Of a stretch of 10,452 bases of DNA, positions 6,071 through 10,452 are shown in pieces; the stretch's first letter is position 1; the number at the start of each line of letters is the position of its first letter. Source of the DNA: Pseudomonadota bacterium (GTDB lineage: Bacteria > Myxococcota > Bradymonadia > UBA4248); contig JAGACY010000280.1 in NCBI GenBank assembly GCA_017613855.1, positions 1-10,452 on the forward strand, in the 5' to 3' direction. A program made the position numbers and the translations under genes. The notes under the pieces were generated by a model. It made no database searches. It saw only the letters and a list, made by a program, of their open reading frames with translations, and was not told where the DNA came from.

Positions 6071-8125
6071 ATGAAAAAAATCTCACTCTTTATCCTCATT
6101 TTTTTAGCTGCATGGCTGGGTCTCTTTGTTTCCCAGGGGTGGGCTCAAACCTCCATTTTTGATTCAGCCACAGAAAAAAATGCATACGATGAAGTGCTTC
6201 ATGGTCACTATATCAAAGCGCGCCAGCTCGCAGAGGATATCTTAAAAGAAAACCCCAAGTCTATTGGGGCGACCTACACTCTGGCATACGTTTTCTGGAT
6301 GGGCGAGGGTAACCACATGCGCGCCATGAGCTTGCTCAGGTCGGCAATTGAGCAATTCGAATCCACCTATGCCAACAATAAAGAAGGCGTCCCTTCATCG
6401 GCAGGCATGCAGGTCTGGCACCAACGCATGTACAAGGAATTGGCTGATATTTATGCCGAACTCGATATGCGCCAGGAAGAAATCGACACCCACAAAAAGG
6501 TTGCAGATCTCTACCATGCCATGCTCTCTGAGGATGCCGTCTGGCCACTCATTAAGCTTGCACGTTTTGACGAAGCCAGGGCAATTGCAGAACAAAATAT
6601 CAAGGGACAGGACAATTTCTGGACAGACAAAGCATACAACGATTTGACAGCACTCGAAGATGCAAGACATGAGCACCTCGAAGCCTTCCATGCCAGCCAG
6701 CGTTCCGTCGAATATCATGCCGGACGATCTTGTGTCGTGCTCTTAAACCACGCACGAAGTCTCGCCGTTTTCCTCGAGCTCAACAAAACCATCGAGTATT
6801 ATCTCAAATCGGCGAGTACCAAAAACACCGATTGTGTACACAGCCCACTGGCTGCTTTGGCTTCGATTTATCTCTTCGATGCCCAATGGCAAAAAGCAAT
6901 TTCGGCTCTTCTCAAAGCACGAAAAAGACATGTCGAAAAACGCATGTTCATCCAAACCGAAATGACGGAACGCACGACCATGGCCGCAATTCTCTATGCC
7001 ATGGGATTTTCCGAACGTGCCCAGGCGCTCATGCAAACCGTCATCAATGCGCCTGCACGTCTCGGATATGACAGCCTGCTCAAGGAACAGGTCGATATGG
7101 CAAACAATGTCACGTTTTATGCCATTTCTCAGGACGCACTCAGGCGAAGACATGAATTCCTCGATGCCTATAAAGAACTCGAACCCTTTTGGTTCTTAAA
7201 ATCCGATGTGCGTTCAAAAGTTTGGGATTTGCAAAAGGAAATTGACAACCTTAACAGACGGTTATGGTCATCCGCTCAAAAAGCCTTTAAACAAGCACTC
7301 AATCCCGAAAGCTTAAAATCTTTCCTCGTGCCATTCTATGCATTGGAAGATCCCTCATACAATAGCGCCGTCATCGATGTGCTCGGACGAAGAACCGCAG
7401 AACTCTTCATGATTTACCAGGAGGGAATCCTAAAGCCCAAAGAACTCGACGCCATGAAAGTCGTGTTTGAATTCATGAGGGCATACATTGCCTGGCGAGA
7501 TGGAAATCTCGATAAAGCACTCGAATACGTCGAACTCGTCGAAAAACATATCAAACCGAGGATGACGCTGCTGCTCAATCAGAATCGGCTCATACACGCA
7601 GATATCCTCGAAAAACAAGGCAAAATGCAGGAGTACTTCCTTAAAGTGAGCGATGTCTACCAGGTGTTCCCTGCCGCCTTGCGGCAGTACGATCTCAAAC
7701 TGCCCGTCTTGTTCGATTCATCCATGCAAACCACCGAAGACCTGCAGGATGCACAAAAGGTTTTGACCAAATCAACGCGCTTTAATGTAACCCCAGATGC
7801 GCCTTTCATCATCTCTGGTTCGGTCAATGACCAAAATCTGGTCCAGCTCTGCTTGTCTTCTAAACTTGGCCAAAGATACGCATGTTCATCGACGGATCTC
7901 AAGGATTATGGCGGTGATCCCGACCATCTTCCACATCTTGCCGAAATTATCGATAATTTCCATCATGCAGCGTTCACGCCAAAAGTCGATTTATCACAGG
8001 CTGACCTCCACTCTCTCGATGGCTCGCCAGTAAAAACAACGGCGGATGATGCGCTCAAAGATTTGCTCAATACCGCACCATCCCTCCAAAAAGCTGAAGA
8101 AGATCTGAGCGATCTCGAAGAATAA
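6071..8125 (+). CDS. Exported TPR-repeat protein of unknown function
   Basis: A 684-residue protein with a Sec signal (K2-K3, hydrophobic 4-21, likely cut after GWA at 25). The ATG at 6071 is chosen over the TTG at 6062 because it gives the compact signal peptide; the ribosome site is weak (GAAG, 3 nt spacing). Helical pairs of TPR type are visible at about 37-100 (AYDEVLHGHYIKARQLAEDI, then a second with RAMSLLRSAIEQF), 115-150, around 265-290 (ASIYLFDAQWQKAISALLKA), 305-330 and 465-540. A less repetitive C-terminal part (about 580-684) contains FIISGSVNDQNLVQLCLSS, two cysteines and an acidic end. No catalytic motif is seen. It follows the MoxR gene by 56 nt and precedes the P60-like gene by 79 nt, which suggests one operon. 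A periplasmic scaffold is the simplest reading. I do not recognise the exact family. Confidence 0.93.
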   Translation: MKKISLFILIFLAAWLGLFVSQGWAQTSIFDSATEKNAYDEVLHGHYIKARQLAEDILKENPKSIGATYTLAYVFWMGEGNHMRAMSLLRSAIEQFESTYANNKEGVPSSAGMQVWHQRMYKELADIYAELDMRQEEIDTHKKVADLYHAMLSEDAVWPLIKLARFDEARAIAEQNIKGQDNFWTDKAYNDLTALEDARHEHLEAFHASQRSVEYHAGRSCVVLLNHARSLAVFLELNKTIEYYLKSASTKNTDCVHSPLAALASIYLFDAQWQKAISALLKARKRHVEKRMFIQTEMTERTTMAAILYAMGFSERAQALMQTVINAPARLGYDSLLKEQVDMANNVTFYAISQDALRRRHEFLDAYKELEPFWFLKSDVRSKVWDLQKEIDNLNRRLWSSAQKAFKQALNPESLKSFLVPFYALEDPSYNSAVIDVLGRRTAELFMIYQEGILKPKELDAMKVVFEFMRAYIAWRDGNLDKALEYVELVEKHIKPRMTLLLNQNRLIHADILEKQGKMQEYFLKVSDVYQVFPAALRQYDLKLPVLFDSSMQTTEDLQDAQKVLTKSTRFNVTPDAPFIISGSVNDQNLVQLCLSSKLGQRYACSSTDLKDYGGDPDHLPHLAEIIDNFHHAAFTPKVDLSQADLHSLDGSPVKTTADDALKDLLNTAPSLQKAEEDLSDLEE

Positions 8126-8204
8126 TTGAACTGACTCAAAAATTCGCCTCAAACCCATTCTCGGGTTACCACATGCACAGCACTCATTTGAATGGAGGCT
8201 CTGC

Positions 8205-9602
8205 ATGAAATCAAAATTCTTCTTCTGTATCGCATCCATAAGCGCATTGCTCTTCTCAGCAACAGCATTTGCACAGGATTCAAACCTGCTCGCATACGAA
8301 AGTTCTCAAAAAGATACCATCACGACTGTCGACGATGACATTAATGCTGCACTCGCTGCACTCAATGAAGTCAATGCCATTTTAGATGCCAAATCGCCTA
8401 CTGATACTGGCAATGACAATATCATCGATGTCGAGGCCATTATTGCTGCGGCAAATACCCCAGAACCGGCAAAACAAGAAACAAAACCGGTGATCGCAGC
8501 CGATAAAGCGCCGAATACTCAGACTGCACCGGATAAAGCAGAAAAAGCCCAGGAAACAGCTGTAAAAGAAGTCGCTCCCGAGCCTAAACCTGAACCGGAA
8601 AAAACTGCTGCTGCCCCCGTAATCGCCGCCAACAATGCTCCAAATGTCCAGACGGCACCGACAAAAGCAGAAAAAGCCCAGGAAACAGCTGCAAAAGAAG
8701 TCGCTCCCGAACCTAAACCTGAACCGGAAAAAGCTGCTGCAGCACCCATAATCGCCGCCAATAAAGCGCCAAATGTCCAGACGGCACCGACAAAAGCAGA
8801 AAAAGCCCAGGAAACAACTGCAAAAGAAGTCGCTCCCGAACCTAAACCTGAACCGGCAAAACCGGTAATCGCCGCCAACAAAGCGCCAAATGTCCAGACG
8901 GCACCGACAAAAGCAGAAAAAGCCCAGGAAACGACGGAGGCTAACACAGTTAAAACCGAGCCTAAAACCGAACCAGCAAAACCGGCTCCTGTAGTCGCAG
9001 CCAATACCGTCAAGCCCAGCGAAAAACCAATCATCGCCCCCGACGGTACCCACGTCACCACCAAACCGCAAACAACTTCACCGACGCCCAATCCCGCAAA
9101 TGCACCGCACACTCTCTCCATGAGCTATGTCATGGCGATTTATCAGCTCAATGGCGTCGATCTTTCGTCGATAAAAAGCCCAATGCCGACAATCGGTGAA
9201 CTCTATCAGCATGCTTTTACCAATAAACTCGTTTATCAAAGCACAAAACCGGCAATTGGTGACCTCGCTTTCTTCCATAACACCGTCGATCGCAACCGCG
9301 ATGGCCGCTGGAATGACTGGCACACCCTCGTCGGCATCGTCGAAAGCATCGACAACGACGAAACAATCACGATCCTGACTTACCAAACGAATAAAATCGA
9401 GCGCATCAAACTCAATCTGAAATATCCCGAACTCCAGAAAGGCAAAAAAGGACAGATTCTGAACACCCAAATTCGTCCAAACGAAGGCGCACAAAAAGGC
9501 ACGACGGCCAAGCTTTTCGCAGGTTTTGCCAATCTTCTGGGCAATGCGACCAGCGTCACGGTGATTGATAATTGGTCCCCGGGAATGAAACTAACTAAAT
9601 AA
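8205..9602 (+). CDS. Exported repeat-linker protein with cysteine-less NlpC/P60- or CHAP-like domain
   Basis: A 465-residue protein with a Sec signal (cut likely after AFA, 23). GGAGG (8194-8198) lies 6 nt before the ATG. Residues 25-95 are acidic and Ala-rich. Residues 96-262 are four Pro/Lys/Glu/Ala-rich repeats of about 43 residues, a likely extended spacer across the periplasm or wall. The C-terminal domain (about 302-465) contains SYVMAIYQLNGVDL (307-320), PAIGDLAFFHNT (349-360) and WHTLVGIVE (372-380). This matches the order of NlpC/P60- or CHAP-like peptidase domains (Cys helix, GDLxFF, HxGIV). The mature protein has no cysteine at all; the Cys site aligns with Ser305 or nearby, so peptidase activity is unlikely while His373 is kept. 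DRNRDGRWND (362-371) resembles a dockerin-like calcium loop. It is the last gene of the MoxR operon, before the terminator at 9699. Wall binding or a pseudoenzyme role is inferred. Confidence 0.92.
   Translation: MKSKFFFCIASISALLFSATAFAQDSNLLAYESSQKDTITTVDDDINAALAALNEVNAILDAKSPTDTGNDNIIDVEAIIAAANTPEPAKQETKPVIAADKAPNTQTAPDKAEKAQETAVKEVAPEPKPEPEKTAAAPVIAANNAPNVQTAPTKAEKAQETAAKEVAPEPKPEPEKAAAAPIIAANKAPNVQTAPTKAEKAQETTAKEVAPEPKPEPAKPVIAANKAPNVQTAPTKAEKAQETTEANTVKTEPKTEPAKPAPVVAANTVKPSEKPIIAPDGTHVTTKPQTTSPTPNPANAPHTLSMSYVMAIYQLNGVDLSSIKSPMPTIGELYQHAFTNKLVYQSTKPAIGDLAFFHNTVDRNRDGRWNDWHTLVGIVESIDNDETITILTYQTNKIERIKLNLKYPELQKGKKGQILNTQIRPNEGAQKGTTAKLFAGFANLLGNATSVTVIDNWSPGMKLTK
8490..8990 (+). repeat. 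Four in-frame repeats of about 129 bp (43 residues)
   Basis: Copies start at 8490, 8619, 8748 and 8865, each at a VIAA or IIAA motif. Copies 1 and 2 are 129 bp; copy 3 is 117 bp because AAAP-type residues are lost; copy 4 degenerates at its end. A stretch of 44 nt is identical in copies 2, 3 and 4, so they expanded recently. A further VVAANTV start follows at 8991. Confidence 0.95.
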
Positions 9603-9619
9603 TTCATTTTTTGTGAAAA

Positions 9620-9637
9620 ACCGCGCATTCGCGCGGT
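9620..9637. terminator. Hairpin after the P60-like gene, possible minus-strand terminator
   Basis: ACCGCGC (9620-9626) pairs with GCGCGGT (9631-9637) around an ATTC loop. Read on the minus strand it is followed by TTTTTCAC, so it would end minus-strand transcripts; on the plus strand there is no T run. No minus-strand gene is seen to its right. Confidence 0.4.
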
Positions 9638-9697
9638 CGCTCGCTATTAACATGAGAGACGTTCCATGGAACGTCTCTACATGTCAATACGCTCGCT
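9638..9697. repeat. 43-bp near-palindrome between 8-bp direct repeats
   Basis: The centre (9655-9678) is a perfect 24-bp palindrome around TTCCATGGAA. Adding ATTAACATG (9646-9654) on the left and CATGTCAAT (9680-9688) on the right extends it with one mismatch and one extra base. CGCTCGCT occurs directly at both sides (9638-9645 and 9690-9697). This looks like a small palindromic element with a target duplication, but the 8-mer is low in complexity. Confidence 0.7.
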
Positions 9698-9698
9698 G

Positions 9699-9735
9699 AA
9701 CGCCGCTATGCCTCTGGCATACGCGGCGTTTTTTT
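9699..9735 (+). terminator. Rho-independent terminator of the MoxR-TPR-P60-like operon
   Basis: AACGCCGC (9699-9706) pairs with GCGGCGTT (9723-9730), and TATGCC (9707-9712) with GGCATA (9716-9721), with a bulged C at 9722 and a TCT loop. It runs straight into a T tract ending at 9735. It lies about 100 nt after the stop at 9602. Confidence 0.9.
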
Positions 9736-9781
9736 ATTCCGCATTCCGCATTCCGCATTCCGCATTCCGCATTCCGCATTC
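9736..9781. repeat. Six perfect ATTCCGC heptamers
   Basis: Six head-to-tail copies (9736-9777) followed by ATTC. It begins directly after the terminator T tract. The same heptamer builds the first half of each 121-bp unit at the left end of the window. Open frames here (FRIPHSA peptides) are an artefact of the 7-bp period. Confidence 0.95.
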
Positions 9782-9800
9782 AAATTCATCTCCGTGCGTT

Positions 9801-9829
9801 TTGCGATTCTCCTCTAAAAATGCTAATGT
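9801..9829 (+). promoter_or_regulatory. Possible promoter of the cysteine-rich lipoprotein gene
   Basis: TTGCGA (9801-9806) and TAATGT (9824-9829) are spaced 17 nt apart, with TG at 9821-9822 making an extended -10. The -10 itself is weak (3 of 6). It lies 33 nt before the start codon. Confidence 0.3.
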
Positions 9830-9862
9830 GTACGGGGGGATTGTTTGCGCCAGGAGCTGTTT

Positions 9863-10452
9863 ATGAGGAAAATATCTATTGCCAACCCCATCCTTCTGCT
9901 GTCATGCGGAATCGTTGGGATCAGTCTGGCAGGATGCGTCCTGGACGACCTCATCTATGCAGGCCCTTGTCCGCCCGAAGGAACAAATGCCGAACTGGCA
10001 TACATTGCATACGTCACCACACAGGAAAACACTGGCAGTCAGACAGATGACAAAAAGTTGACACGCTGTGAACGCGGACAGGACTGCTATACGGATGCTT
10101 TTCTCAGTAACAACTGCCCCATTGATTACCCCTTCTGTCATCTCGACAGTAGCAAACAGTATTACTGCATTTCCAGATGTCCCGATGGACAAATCGCATG
10201 TGAAGGAAAATGCATCAACCCGCAAAAAGACCGTGACTTTTGTGGCGCTGAAAAAAGCTGCTCAAACAAAGAGTATGGATGCTGCACAGGATGGACTCAA
10301 TGTGACGACTGGCAGGACTGCAAAAAAGGTAAATGTGTCAATAAACCGCAGGAAGAAGGACAATTGCGGTGTAAAGATGGCGCTTTGGAACTATACACCG
10401 ACGGCAAATGGCAAATGCAGATGCTTTGTCCAAACAATATCTGCGACGAAAA
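9863..10452 (+). CDS. Cysteine-rich lipoprotein, 3' end outside the window
   Basis: An open frame of 196 codons running off the right edge, so the protein is incomplete. AGGAG (9852-9856) lies 6 nt before the ATG. A lipoprotein signal ends in the lipobox LAGC (Cys25). The visible mature part has 19 further cysteines. The segment CPDGQIACEGKCINPQKD (106-123) followed by FCGA (126-129) matches a pattern (C-x6-C-x3-C, then D-x2-x-CGA) that I associate with large surface lipoproteins of myxobacteria and relatives, probably disulphide-rich outer-surface proteins. A motif of the CCTGW type (140-144) and KCVN (157-160) follow, suggesting repeated small disulphide modules. No enzyme signature is seen. 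It has its own upstream terminator and repeat block, so it is a separate transcription unit. Family by motif only; role unknown. Confidence 0.92.
   Translation, partial: MRKISIANPILLLSCGIVGISLAGCVLDDLIYAGPCPPEGTNAELAYIAYVTTQENTGSQTDDKKLTRCERGQDCYTDAFLSNNCPIDYPFCHLDSSKQYYCISRCPDGQIACEGKCINPQKDRDFCGAEKSCSNKEYGCCTGWTQCDDWQDCKKGKCVNKPQEEGQLRCKDGALELYTDGKWQMQMLCPNNICDE

Noticed and set aside
8152..8167. AACCC/GGGTT hairpin between the TPR and P60-like genes
   Set aside because: The stem is only 5 bp with no T run; too weak to call a terminator inside the operon.
8382..9121. Minus-strand ORFs of 229 and 200 residues
   Set aside because: Antisense shadows of the 43-residue repeat region; their apparent repeats mirror the plus-strand repeats.
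9666..9866. 66-residue plus-strand ORF across the terminator and heptamers
   Set aside because: It runs through the palindrome, terminator and 7-bp repeats, so it is not a gene.

Overview
The window looks like a chromosomal segment from a Gram-negative, probably myxobacteria-like (Myxococcota / former Deltaproteobacteria) uncultured bacterium with a fairly balanced base composition. This is an inference from gene style: several exported or lipid-anchored proteins with Pro/Ala-rich linkers, a TPR lipoprotein with a LytR C-terminal-like domain, an orphan MoxR ATPase, and a cysteine-rich lipoprotein with a C-x3-C-I-N-P-x2-D-type motif. No rRNA, tRNA, CRISPR array, transposase or phage gene is visible.

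Layout: positions 1-390 hold a tandem array of three exact-period 121-bp units (plus a degenerate fourth start) built from heptanucleotides. A short leader with two hairpins follows. At 530-2167 (+) lies a GldG-like membrane protein of an ABC-type system, with no ATPase or permease beside it in the window. A 388-bp gap with a dense cluster of four hairpins (2305-2499) separates it from two minus-strand genes: a lipid-anchored cyclophilin-type peptidyl-prolyl isomerase (2556-3296) and a TPR/LytR_C-like lipoprotein (3425-4672). The lipoprotein gene has its own -10 box and a rho-independent terminator.

A divergent intergenic region (4673-5048) carries another heptamer-based inverted repeat. From 5049 to 9602 (+) three genes sit close together: a MoxR-type AAA+ ATPase, an exported 684-residue TPR protein, and an exported protein with a 43-residue repeat linker and an NlpC/P60- or CHAP-like C-terminal domain that has no cysteine. 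Gaps are 56 and 79 nt and a strong terminator lies at 9699-9735, so they are probably one operon for an envelope function. The MoxR protein would act in the cytoplasm, while the other two would be exported and could bind other proteins or the cell wall.

The segment 9603-9862 is repeat-rich: a 43-bp near-palindrome between 8-bp direct repeats, the terminator, and six perfect ATTCCGC heptamers. It ends with a cysteine-rich lipoprotein gene (9863 onward) that runs off the window. The strongest themes for a second look are the heptamer repeats at both ends and in the middle, the palindrome with flanking direct repeats, the hairpin cluster between convergent genes, and the MoxR-TPR-pseudo-P60 operon. 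None of these proves a new system from sequence alone.
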